A DNA stretch of 64,000 nucleotides, from positions 14,423,794 to 14,487,793 of the forward strand of contig JAEMBT020000009.1 of assembly GCA_018873245.2 (NCBI GenBank). Reading direction: 5' to 3'. The position numbers and the translations under genes are program-made. Shown piece by piece: positions 1 through 11,639 of this stretch (position 1 is the first letter of the stretch; each line of letters opens with the position of its first letter). Origin of the DNA: Archegozetes longisetosus. Lineage: Eukaryota; Arthropoda; Arachnida; Sarcoptiformes; Trhypochthoniidae. Under the pieces are notes generated by a model, which saw only the letters and a list, made by a program, of their open reading frames with translations, had not been told where the DNA came from and did no database searches.

Positions 1-1
1 A

Positions 2-1322
2 CCAGAACTTGATTTGTATGCATTGCCTGCTGTACAAACATCAGTAGAGTCTACAATTCAAACTGATCACAGACCGATAAGTGCATTAAATTCTGGTGGA
101 CATATTGAATTTGTGGTTCCAACGTCTGCTAATGAATATATCATCCCGAAGGAAATACTTTTAAACGTTCAACTGAGAATAATCCTTTCAAAGACAGATA
201 AGTCGGAAGTAGTGGCAAACGATTGGAACAATGTTTCTATTGTAAATAATTTTATGAATTCCCTGTGGCAACAAGTCGACTGTTTCATTGGAGATACACA
301 GATTACAACATCTTTACAAACTTATTCTATAAAATCTTATATTGAAACAATGATTGGATTCAGCAACGATTCTAAAAAGTCTTTCCTATCCGGTGCAGGA
401 TGGTTTAGTGATGAATTGTGGGATACTCCACACAAGCCTAATACGATGAGAACGAAATATATAAAGCATGTTAGCCCTAGCGGCGTATTGCCCGATAAAG
501 ACGGAGAAATTTCAACAGGAAGAATTTATGACCTTTATGGCAAACTGAACTTAGATATAGCATTCCAAGGACAGGCTATACTTGGTGGCTGCAAAATAAG
601 AATTAAATTGGTGCCAAATCCTGTCGAATTTTACATGATGTGCTCTGATGATAAAATTGTTCCGAGGACCGAATTTATTGAAGTCTCACTCAATCTCTCC
701 AGAGCTAGAGTGAGTCAAGATATTGTGTTTGCACATCATAAAGCTCTGGAAATAACTCCTGCTAGATATCCTATAACAAGATCTCCAGTGACTACAACGA
801 CAATTAATGCTGGTACTCTGAATACTTCACTTGAAAATGTTATTAATGGACAGCTACCAAGAAGATGCTTGATATTCTTTGTCTCCAATGAGAGTTTGAA
901 TGGTTCTTTTAAAAAGAATCCCTATTATTTTCATCATTATGACTTGAATTTCATAGCTTGCTTCCAAAATAGTATTCAGTATCCAAGAAGAGGCTTCCAA
1001 CCAGACTTTGACAACGGAATATATTCTAGAGTATTTGGAGTTTTACAGAGCTCTTAATCAGATATCAACCGATTGTCACACGACCATATCTCTAGATGAA
1101 TGGGTTAAAGGAAGAACTATTTTTGGTTTCAATTTCTCCCCAGATCAATCTGATGGGTGTGGTATTGATAGTCATATAAGTCCTATTAATCACGGCACAA
1201 TGCGTATCGAAGTTCATTTTAAGAGACCACTCCCGGAAACAATAAATGTTCTCATTTATTCAGAATTTGATAATTTAATTACGATACCAGAAGATAGAAA
1301 TGCTATTCTAGATTTCCATTAA
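2..1322 (+). pseudogene. Polinton/adintovirus-type major capsid protein, 5' partial and frameshifted
   Basis: Endogenous copy of a capsid gene of the kind carried by Polinton/Maverick elements and adintoviruses, in the protein family usually annotated after nematode F54H12.2. The frame is open from base 2, so the true start lies just left of the window. It reads to a stop at 1055-1057, and a second frame (about 1008-1322) carries on with capsid-like C-terminal sequence, so one indel in the 1008-1057 overlap breaks the gene. Seen: the early phrase IEFVV, and a KNPYYF...LNF block near residue 300, a pattern I associate with double-jelly-roll capsids. The family role is virion shell; here it cannot make a whole protein. 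The protease remnant follows on the same strand right after the stop, which supports the assignment. Family identity is from recognition, not a search. Confidence 0.72.
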
Positions 1323-1776
1323 ATGGATACAACTTTAATCAATAGTCTCTTATCCAATGAGGCATCATTTGTGGGTACTTTTGCAAGAGATTTATTACCG
1401 TCGGTGAGACGAGAAAAAAATCAGCCCTAATTGTTAACACTGATACCTCAGATAAGGGTGGAGAGCATTGGGTTGCAATGATTTTTGAGGAGGATGGTAC
1501 TGGAGAATACTTTGATTCATACGGATTGCCACCACTTCATGAAGAATTCATTATTTATATGGAAGATAATTGTCCACTTGGTTGGGGTTTAATAGAATGA
1601 CTTTACAGTGTTTGACATGCATAACTTGTGGTCACTATTGTGTTCTTTATGTAAAACTAAGGCTATTGGGTTATTCTTACTGCGATTTTCTATCTCTATT
1701 CTCATTTGATAAAAATAATAATGAATTGTTAATAAAAAATCTTGTAAATGCATTGATTTCGGGGAAAATAAAATGA
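1323..1776 (+). pseudogene. Adenain-like (C5) cysteine protease remnant of the same virus-like element
   Basis: The ATG at 1323 follows the capsid stop without a gap. The first frame ends at TAA 1428-1430; the sequence then continues in a second frame (about 1426-1600) and a third (about 1600-1776), so at least two indels break it. The adenain-type catalytic signature is visible in pieces: a His in GEHWVAM (about 1460), an acidic residue in FDSYG (about 1515), and the Cys in CGHYCVLY (about 1630). Proteases of this family mature capsid proteins in adenoviruses and Polintons. Capsid followed by protease on one strand marks this as a Polinton/adintovirus fragment rather than a host SUMO protease. 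No integrase or polymerase B is seen downstream, so the element is truncated here or extends to the left. Confidence 0.72.
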
Positions 1777-1886
1777 TTAACAATTGAGCTAATTTTATAT
1801 CAATTTTATGAATAGACAGTATTGTCAACTCAATTATAGCCTTGAAGAAGCTTTAGGCATCTCTCTCAAGTATAGAGTATTCAGGT

Positions 1887-2074
1887 CTAGAATCCCTCTC
1901 AGGTCTAGAGCGCTCCGGTCTAGAATCCCTCTCAGGTCTAGAATCCCTCTCAGGTCTAGAGCGCTCCGGTCTAGAATCCTCTCAGGTCTAGAATCCCTCT
2001 CAGGTCTAGAGCGCTCCGGTCTAGAATCCCTCTCAGGTCTAGAATCTCTCAGGTCTAGAGCGCCCGGTCCAGAA
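1887..2074 (+). repeat. TCTAGA minisatellite with a three-part higher-order unit
   Basis: Eleven GGTCTAGA cores, plus a degenerate final TCCAGA, occur at 16-18 bp spacing. Two variants alternate: one ending AATCCCTCTC and one ending GAGCGCTCC. The order long-short-long recurs, giving a higher-order period of about 51 bp with small length slips. An open frame through it (Arg-Ser-Arg rich) is only the repeat read in one frame and is not called as a gene. GC content is well above the surroundings. Confidence 0.9.
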
Positions 2075-2092
2075 GCACATATCTACTACTAA

Positions 2093-3767
2093 TGTTTGTT
2101 TATGATGGTGTAACCCTATCGTAAACACATTTTTCGAAGTTGTACTCTTCGACCTTAAACGCTTTGAAATAATTTTCGGGCTGACTTATCCAATCTGACC
2201 CGACCTGATCCGACATTCTATGACACCTTGTATGACTCAAATGAACCCGAGATTTTATCTTCAGTCCAACAAGAGCCCGATGAACATCGTTTAGATTAAA
2301 ATGCTTTTATTTGCTTAGTATTACTGCAGTTCAGTTAGTATTTCAATTTACCAATTACTGTATGATAATTAATCTTTTTCAAAAAGAAAATTCTATAAAA
2401 AACATTTCAAGAGATAATCAATTTGAAAAGGAATAAGAGAAAAGTCTTCTGAAGATTTATATGAAGCTATTTATCCAACGATCGATTTGAATGACTTCAA
2501 GTTAATTCACAACAGAATAGAAAAAATGTTTGTTTAATAATAAAAATAAGTTATTTTTGAATTTTTGAACTCATTAAGTGTTAATATCAGACAAGTTTGA
2601 AAAAAAACAAAATACTGTACAATATAATTATTTAAGTTGACTCATGTGATCTTCGGTTGTAAAGATCTCGAATGAATGGTAAAAAGTTGCTTAATATTGT
2701 TAGAATACACCATTACTTGAAAAATTACTTGAAAATCACGTTCTCATTAATAACCTTTGCTTCATAAGCAAAGTTTTATGATACCATCATGCCACTCAAT
2801 TTTATTAAATGAAGTAATGTTATCATTATTATTTACTCTACCTCGACGTAGCAGAGCTCAGCAAATTATTGCTGAGCTTATCTTCGAATTTGACTCAGTC
2901 TGAATAATTAGTATCTTAATACCTTAAAAATCGTTCATTTGTCCTCGCATTGGGCAAGGATTAACGAAAAGGCTTTCTAATAAGGCTCTAGACTTTTCCA
3001 ATTATTATCGAAAACTCTAAAATCCATGAAGTGCGCACAAACATGTTGCAAGTCTGATGCGCATCACAGACTAAGACGCTTATCGGATTAGTCATTACCC
3101 AAAAGTAAAAAAGTTCATAAAAAATATATGAATTTCAAGAATATCCCATGTGAAAGTAGCTGAGTTTGAATTTGAAGAAAAACTTTTCGAACAAATACTA
3201 AACTCCAATATATTTTCTACAAAATTGCTTATTATTTATATTCATGAAACCTGGAGGACGAAATAAATTCGTTCGTCATAGCTCAAACTTAAAGATAAGT
3301 TTTTCAGGTTAGGTTAGTCAATAATACGAAGCTATTCACCTTAAAGGTAAAAGCTATCGAAAAGTTTTAAAATCTTTTAAAAATTGAAATTTAATCTCTG
3401 GATACTGACGGACTTTACATTCAAAAATATCTTTGTGCGAACTTTAGTGCAGCTTCATATTCATTATACAAATATATTTTTATATCAAGTCAGTCAACAA
3501 GTTTTCGACTGCAATACATGAGAGATCGAGAGCTTATTGACTAACCTGATACAATTGAAAAAGTTGTGTGATCGAAATGCGCAGATACTGAAAAAGTGAG
3601 AAATAGGCTCAAGAATGCAGTGAATCCCTTTCATACAAATACGTTTGAATCATAAAAGTTATATCACTCGTAAAATAAAGTGCAATAGTCTTATGGCTTA
3701 AAGCGAGTAAAATAGCTTATTAAAGTCAAGTTTTGTCATCATATAACAATTTCTGCTTAAACTAACG
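2093..3767. other. Non-coding spacer upstream of the GPCR gene, with one hairpin
   Basis: No open frame of note. A short perfect hairpin sits near 2848-2872 (arms AGCTCAGCAA / TTGCTGAGCT, short AT loop). The GPCR promoter and 5' UTR should lie in the last few hundred bases, but no clear TATA or initiator element can be defended. Confidence 0.5.
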
Positions 3768-4165
3768 ATGGATCCAATTTTGGCGCAAAACAAAAACAAC
3801 TTAAGCAACTTGTCGTCGACTAATAGAACTGCAAAACTTACAGATTTGGAGGCATTGCCAGAACCATATCAAACATGTTTAGCTGTTCTATACAGTGGAA
3901 CCGTTATTATTGCTTTGATTGCAAATATTTTGGCGATCATTATATTGGTTACGAAGAAGAGATCTTCAGTCGATCTGAGAAAATATTTGGTCAATTTGGC
4001 TGCAGCTGATATATCGATGGCTGCATTTTCCATACCATTCACTTATTCTGACTTCATGTACGGCTACTGGAAATTTCCTCTTTTTTTATGCCCATTAACG
4101 CATTTTATCACTATTTGCTCGGTTTGTGTCTCAATATTCACTCTCACTGCTATCGGTATTGAAAG
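3768..4165 (+). CDS. Neuropeptide GPCR (rhodopsin family), exon 1: N-terminus to TM3
   Basis: First coding exon of a class A receptor, 132 complete codons plus two bases. The ATG at 3768 has a reasonable context (ACGATGG). The short N-terminus carries NLS and NRT glycosylation sequons. TM1 is about residues 38-62 with the conserved Asn in ANILAI; TM2 holds NLAAADI with its Asp; the extracellular Cys starting TM3 is in LCPLTHF; TM3 ends in IGIER. The exon stops inside the Arg codon of the E/DRY motif, and GAAAG|GTAAAG is a good donor. The next exon restores Arg-Tyr. The pattern resembles NPFF/QRFP, RYamide and tachykinin-type neuropeptide receptors that signal through G proteins at the plasma membrane; I cannot pick the ligand. 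It appears intact. Confidence 0.9.
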
Positions 4166-6211
4166 GTAAAGAACTCTTATTCCTTTATCTTGTGTTATAA
4201 TTGACTTTTCAATTGAGCTTAAGAGTAAAACTTTTATGCAAGACTATCAGTTGTTTTACAAACTTCGAGAGTTTTAATAAAAAGTTGTGAGTTAATGGAT
4301 TAATGGCATTGGAGTATTTGATATTAAAGTTTTAAAGTTTATTCCAGAAAACTGAAAGAATAAAAAACTGTTAAGAGCTCAGATTAACCTATTTTCAACA
4401 TAATGAACTTTAATAACGGAATTTTGTGATAATCGAGAAATTTCAAGCATCCAAAAAATTAAATCTTTTGAATTTCTTTCTGAAACACAGTACAATCGTA
4501 AGATTGATTTTTGGAACATAGTGTTAATATGCAACCTTTCACGAAATTTTTAGTCGAGCAATAAATATGTTACTGACCATTCATATCAAACCTTTAACTC
4601 ACTATTAGATTTATATTTACTAAAATTAATATTTATGTATGCTTATTGGATTGAAAAAAGGTTATATTCACTGTGAATATAAGTTACGTGAAAGGCTGCA
4701 TACTGTGTCTCAAAAATAAATACTACGATTGTATTATCTCATCATCATATTTAAACAAAAAATTGATTTATATAGAGACTGTAAATTTACAAAGGTTTAA
4801 TTGACAAGTGAGGCACTAATGCAGTTTATCTCTAAACTCTTGGCTTGAATTCCTTCAATTGCAGATATTCTATACATTTACACTGTATCACTCTATAATT
4901 ATTAAGATATATTGATTTATTAATGGAACAAAATTTAATCTACAATTTTAGAAAGATTATTAATGCTCTGAACAACTTTTGAATTGAAATAAGGAAGATT
5001 TTCGAATTCAGAACAGAATTTGAAATTTTTGTAGCTAGAGACTTTGTGAGTAATTTTATGAGTTCCAGATCTCTCAAATTAGGCGAGAGAATCTCGAAAT
5101 CAGAGATTTTCTCCCATTTTCAGTTAAAGCTGGCAATAGTAGACACTTTATCTGTCGAAGGAATTTAAAACATACTGCAAACAATCGTGAATGAATAGAA
5201 TATGTTATTTTCTTATCTTATTTCGAAACCTCTTAAAGTTTTGCGCTCACAAAAGATGAGAATTCTTTATCGGAAACTTTTTTGATGCAAAACTAAAAAG
5301 CTTTATTAATGTAAATTTCTACTTGTTAAATATGAGGCAAATGAAGACTTATTCATATTCCAAATTGCAATATATTTATTCTACACAAATAAATAGAAGA
5401 ACTACTGTAGAATAAGAATAGAGTAACCGACTAAGTCTTGAATTAGTGTAAAATATTTAAACGATAGATGAGAATTTTAATAATAAAAGATTACAACAGA
5501 ATTATTCTTATAGCTAAAAATGCAGTGAACTATTTTTCAGTATATTTGATTACACGGTACAAAGATTTAGCTTTCAATCGTTCTTTTCTTAGGACTCCTT
5601 TAAGAATTGAAGTAAACATACCATCAACTAGTGATATTCGATTAATTCTATTGGATTCTTAATAATAAAGTTGAGTTCTGAAAGAACTTTAAAGCCAATA
5701 GATTAATATATTATAAGCTATTTTGATGACTTTGTGTCGAAATATGAAAAATTTGAATACTTTGTTCGATAATTAAGCATTTATATACAAAGTTCACAAG
5801 TATTTTAAGTGCTTTGAGTAACTGATTTGTTCTACAAAGGAATATTTATGATAAATTTTAAAGTTTTAATAGATGTTTGATCTTAAGATTATTTTTTTGT
5901 TCGACACTTTATTGACAGAGTTTAAAGTAAATGAATTTGAATGAATAGTTGTCTCATCAAATTATCAAAATGTTAATTGGTTCGACAAGCTTTTCAGCTC
6001 AAATAGAGATGAATTGGTATAAAATAAACTATTAAGAATTTTTCATACAATATAAACCCTCACTTTGTTGAAGATCATTTGTGTGAAGAAAGGTTTCTTC
6101 TGTAATTAAATAAAATATCCGCTAATATCTATCACTTAAAAATCGAGCACTTCCCTGATACTTCTGATATTTGAATGGGTCTTCTCTGAGTATCTCATGA
6201 GATATTGAATA

Positions 6212-6296
6212 CAGTCTGATCCGGTTATTGGCAACATGGCTTATAGGCAACTTATCTCCTACACACGGATCAGTTGCCTATAACCGGGTCAGACTG
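6212..6296. mobile_element. 85-bp pogo/Tc1-like MITE flanked by TA
   Basis: Almost all of it is inverted repeat. The left end CAGTCTGATCCGGTTATTGG pairs with the right end CCGGGTCAGACTG, and both sides are flanked by TA (6210-6211 and 6297-6298). TA flanks and CAGT-starting ends fit pogo/Tigger-type elements of the Tc1/mariner superfamily. There is no coding capacity. Confidence 0.75.
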
Positions 6297-7286
6297 TAAT
6301 CGAGTTAATGGAGCTAAATCGAGTATGATGAGAAGGCTAATGATAATCAAAAAGTGAATACTAAGATGGGATAATATGATCTTCCATTCACTAGCTAGAT
6401 TAAATACTTTAGCAAATGAATTGCCATTTTATTATTCTTTGTTTTCTAGTAATTATTGATCGCTTATTTATGCGGTATAGAAGTGATCAACGTTATACTT
6501 GAAAACCGAGTCAATATGATTCGTGTAGTGATAGTGCATTGAATAAGTGATATATGCTTATTATAATCCTTACATATCTTTCAAAGTATAGTATTTTGAG
6601 AAAAATCATTATTCTGAATGAATTGGAATCTTAGAAATTGTTGAATAGGGATGAATAGGTTAAGTAGTACAAATATTAAGTTCGAATTCATCAGAATGCT
6701 TCGGGATTCCTCTGCTTGATCTGTTTCAAGATTGAAGCAAAATGTTCTGCATTAAAATTCACGTTGAAAAACGTGTATTCACTTATCTTCTTATTTCGAA
6801 TGACTGCACTGTATGTTTAACAACACTAATACAAAAATAATTGAATAAGCCGTGATTGAAGCATGTCAGAAAATAAGACACAAGATTAGTTATTTTTAGT
6901 TTTTTATTATTTTTATATATTATACTTCATTATTATTTGATATCAACCTTAATGTTTATTTTACATGTCATTTCTTCGCAAACAATCGTAAGCTAATCAA
7001 ATTATTGAGATTTTATGAATCTCAAGACATCATTTATCCACATATCATCTGTATCTCTGGTAATCATAACATAAAATTTCCATTTTTTCATCTTTGGTCT
7101 TCAATTATATCTCTATTAGTCATTTCTTGTCCCTTCGAATAATTGTTACATAAATATAACGCAGAAATGATGAAGAAAAATGAGTTCACCTAGATTGATA
7201 ACATTGCTAACGCGTTACTAATACAGTATTGGTCAAATGAATAATTGGAACAAATATCATATATACTGAGAAGCTTAATAACCCTT

Positions 7287-7492
7287 GATTGTGACCAAAA
7301 GTGACGTGTTCTTATGGTATGCTTCTTACCGGATCATAATATTGAATATGTTAGGAACTAATAAGGCACCCAATAATATAATCAAAGCAAATTACAAATC
7401 AAATTTGACAACAAATTAATGAGTATCACAAACAGGTTGCAGTAGTAGCAGAATTTTTCTTACTATCGCAGATCATTAAGTTTCTAAGTGTA
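7287..7492. repeat. Dispersed repeat, copy 1
   Basis: About 200 bp that align by eye, with many substitutions, to 55902-56090. Shared landmarks in order: GGTATGCTTCT, GATCATAATATTGAA, AAATCAAATT, and CTATCGC followed by ATTAAG. In this copy AGAAGCTTAATAACC on the left (7269) is roughly inverted at ATTAAGTTTCT on the right, so it may be a MITE with short inverted ends. Family unknown. Confidence 0.6.
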
Positions 7493-10400
7493 CATTCTGT
7501 TTAAAAATGAGTGCAACAGAAAGATTGTTAGCTCAAGCCTTGTATATGTCACATAACAAGTTCAAAATATTAGCTTTTGAATCATAATTATTTATAACAT
7601 GCAAAATCTAGGCGTTATTGCTATAGTAAATCAGAAATTGACTAAATGTTAAAATTAGGTTTGAAATAAATATTATAGTCCACCTTTAATAGTTTTATTA
7701 AGTAATTACTGCTAATGGTTGCAAGACAAATATCTGAGGATTGAATCCTGATGACCTTCCTGTTGCATTCATTTTTAAGCAGAGTGTACTTTTCCAGTTA
7801 TCAACGACTCTGAAAACATGAAGATTTCTGGAAAAAGTTCTACGAAAATTAACACAACAAACTAATCAAAGCGAATACTGAAATAAAAATTTAAACTTTT
7901 ATCAATACTCATTTGTTATCAATGACTTAACCAAAGAAAATTTAATTTTAATTTGGAGGCTAATACTTCTCTGGATAATTTCTTTTTATGAAAGACTTAT
8001 GAATTAAAAGTCGATGAATCAAATGTCTGTAACTATATTTAATATTTTATTTTGAATATGAAATCTATTTTTGTTTAGTATTAACTGAATATTCCTGTTA
8101 ATCATTTGCTCAAAATAAATGTGTTATACAATGATTCAATTGAATGTTTTCACGAAACTCCAAAATGATGCAGTTAGCCCCAAATTGTGATAACTCATCA
8201 GGGTATCAAAACTTTGTAGCCATAACTGGGTTTGCTATAATATTAGTCATCAGAGAGAATGTTGTCTTCTATATTGTGCACGTAACTACCTTTACATGTT
8301 AACCAGAATTTAAATTTTGATGAGAATTTTTTCACAACCGGATATTGATAAGACTACGTGTTCTCTAAAATCAATTTCTGTCTTTTCATTTAGGATTTTG
8401 ATTCAAAACTTTTGTTTAGCATATGAATTCATTATTAGACTTGGTTGTAAATAATGTATTTCAATATACAGTGTAAACGATATAACTCTTAGGCTTAAAA
8501 CGCATTTTCACGAATATAAAAAGATAATTTGAATCAAAATCGTAAATGAGAAGTGTTATAGTTGAGATTTTGCCAAAGCCGAGATACTTGTAGTCAGTGC
8601 CACGTGTCTACCTTGTTAGACTTGATAAAAAGCTATACTACTACAGTCTGTCCCCTATTATGGGAATCCAGTTAATGGCAAATTTAAATTTTAACAACTG
8701 ATTTTCAGAGCACTGGCAGCACTGTTTAAACATTTCAGATTACAGAAATCCTAATTTTAGCAAAACTCTGAACCTAACAATGGGTCAGAGTGCACACACA
8801 GCCTCATCAATGCCCCGATTTTGATAAATTCAAAACTCATTTTACTTCGGATATTTTCTAATCTAAACTTTTTCAATGACTGAATTTATTTCAGGATCAA
8901 CATTCAACTATTGAATAATTTAGTTGAAATTCGTTCAGAAATATCTTATATAAACGACTAAAGGCCTTTATGGTCTAGAAAATTTTTTTTGCTACATTCA
9001 TATTTTAGAAATATTCGATTTAGGCAATAAGATTTCATAGCACTGACGAGTTACCAAAATCGGAGTCAGACTGTTGTTTCCAATCTTTTGAATGTTCAGC
9101 TCAATGAAGTCTTTAAGCTGAAGCTTCATTTATTACTTGACATATTTCTCACCCAAACTTACTTTCTATGAAGGAAATTAAAATTCTTATCGGATTTGCA
9201 AGCAGAAAAGATTATGGGATCAAATAGAAAGATCAATACGACTTCAATGATCATTGTTCTTAGTTCCTTGACTGTATTGTCCAATAGTAAACACATGATA
9301 AGCTTAAGTAAATCAAATTTTAAAATATACAGAATTTAATTATTTATACAAAAGGGTTGAAATTTAATTATTATATACTTAGTTAAGTGAAACAACTCAG
9401 TTTAGGCACAGTATAATCAGTAAAGATATGAAAATCTTAAGTGTTCAAAAAATAGAAAGTTCCTGTTTTCAACATTTTTTTACAGTGAAATTCATGTTTT
9501 ATTAACAAAATAATCCATGAATTAACTTTAATGTGCCTTCGATCTTACATGCATTCAAGCAATAAAATGTGAGAATAAAACCATATTTCTGTTCAGTTGG
9601 GATAGAGAGCATTTTTAAACAATATTCTTGCCCAACATCTACTAATAGCGCGATCTGAAACATAAATGGGTAGAAACCTGTTAGCTGATAAAAGTAGCTA
9701 ATATAATATAACAAGCTAATAATTAAGATAATATAATAAAATTATATTAAGTTTCATGCAAAGTGTTATTAAATCATCTGTAAATTATAATCCCCCAGGC
9801 GTAAATATAAATTGAAAAATATTCTTAAGCGTAGAATAAACTCGTAAGAAACTGTTTTAAAGAACAATTAGGGAAGTCATTTTTATAACTTTTCCAATGA
9901 AAATTGACCTCAAAGAAAAAATAAGCTGTTGAAGACTATTGAGAGAATGTGGAGAATGAACTACTCAACTAGTGATTGAAAAAGTTATTCAAATATCATG
10001 AAATGGAGTAGAAATAAGTTGGAATTTGAGAATTTAGTGAGATTACTATCTTAATTTCATATTGCAGTTAGATTAATGGAAAGATTACCAATCTTATTTA
10101 TGAGAAGTATAACGACTTTTGCTTCATTTTTCTCAATTATTTCTACTTATTTTTCATTTACTTGAGAAAATAATTGTTCGTCATTACATTATTTAGTTTC
10201 AATTCATTAGATTTTGAAACAAATCAAATGATTATTAAATGGCTATTTTTTAATTGCTATTTTGTAATCTTTATAATAAAATTATTAAATGAGTATATGT
10301 TGACTCTAAAAATTTTATTATACCTCTCGAAAGCATTGGAATCAGCATGAATTGTTAAAGATATTCAGCATACTTTTGTTACCGAAAAGTGGCCAGCGGC

Positions 10401-11270
10401 TACACCAGTATATAAAATCTACTTTTGATTGAAAACATCAATATCTAATCATAATAGCGTATCATAAAGTTAATCCATTTTATTATTTTCAAAACGAGAA
10501 AGTATATTTCCCCCCAAGGTGTTTCATAACAGAAAGTATTCATTTTGTATTTGAAGCCGATGAAACAAGGCTTAAATATATATTAATTCAACATTTTTCT
10601 TGTCATGTGAATAATTTGTCTGAACTAACATTAATTGAGAATCCAAGCCAATATAAATTCTTGAAAAATTTAGCATTCTTATCATATTCAAGCATATAAA
10701 GTGTTGTAACCTTCGACATTTATTCAGACAGAACCTTATTGAACATGAAAATATGTTTTTACTTTTCATATTTCACATTACTTTAACATTCTGTTTAAAC
10801 GAAATTCCAGCTTATTCAGGCAAATAAAATATCACGTGATAGTTTCTCAAGAGTTTCTTATAAAGATTTTTCATAAGAATATGCTTGGGATTCGATTAGG
10901 TTAGGCTATAAGTAGAAAATTTCTATCTTATTTCTAATAAACTTCTAATTATAATACACTATGTAATTCCTTTAAGAACGATAAAAGTAAATGCAAACCT
11001 AAAAAAATTAATAAGTAATATCGGTATCAAATTTTAAAATTTTACTTTGAATTCAATTTCATTCGCTCTTATACCAGTTATTTATTATTATGATAATTTT
11101 TCACAAAGCCAACTTTCAGTTTAATTCAATTGAGATTATATTTTGGAAAAGTCAAAACTAGGAATACGCAAAATTAAGTCTCTGTTCGATTGGTTTTTAT
11201 TCTTTCTTCACTTTCAAAGTCTACAAACCTGTTAAAAGAAGAAAAGTGTTGATCTTTTATGTTAACTTCA

Positions 11271-11639
11271 GTGTAAACTCACCAGCAAACTTCACAACTT
11301 GTTAGCTAAGAATTAAGTCAGTTTAACTTTTGAATGTTAATTGAGTTCAAATCAAATATAAAACTACCAGGTGCCAAATACCTAATTCAGTATATAATTA
11401 GCCTGTTTTAACATTTGTTACATTATATTTAACATAACGGTTGTCATGTTGAACATAAATAATTTGCCAAAAAGCTGACTTCAAGGATTTATATTAAAAT
11501 AGACTAATTATATACTGAATTAAGTACTTGGCATTTAATAATTTTATATTTAATTTGTTTGAACCTCAACTAACATTTAAAAGTTAAACTGATTTAGTTC
11601 TCATTTAACAAGTTGTGAAGTTCGCTAGTCAGTTTATCT
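11271..11639. repeat. Fold-back element, about 130-bp arms
   Basis: The left arm begins near GTAAACTCACCAGC and the right arm ends near GCTAGTCAGTTTATC. The arms pair over about 130 bp with scattered mismatches, for example CTTCACAACTTGTTA against AACAAGTTGTGAAG and AATTCAGTATATAATTAG against ATATACTGAATT. The central spacer is about 90 bp. No target duplication could be assigned. Likely a non-autonomous DNA transposon. Confidence 0.7.

Noticed and set aside
1808-2092. 94-codon open frame rich in Arg-Ser-Arg
   Set aside because: It is the TCTAGA minisatellite read in one frame; no family resemblance and no context.
8644-9073. Possible element with CAGTCTG ends in GPCR intron 1
   Set aside because: Only about 7 bp of the ends agree and the right side is not flanked by TA.
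9502-9714. 70-codon open frame on the minus strand in GPCR intron 1
   Set aside because: Isolated, no motif and background composition; similar frames at 10572 and 12478 rejected for the same reason.
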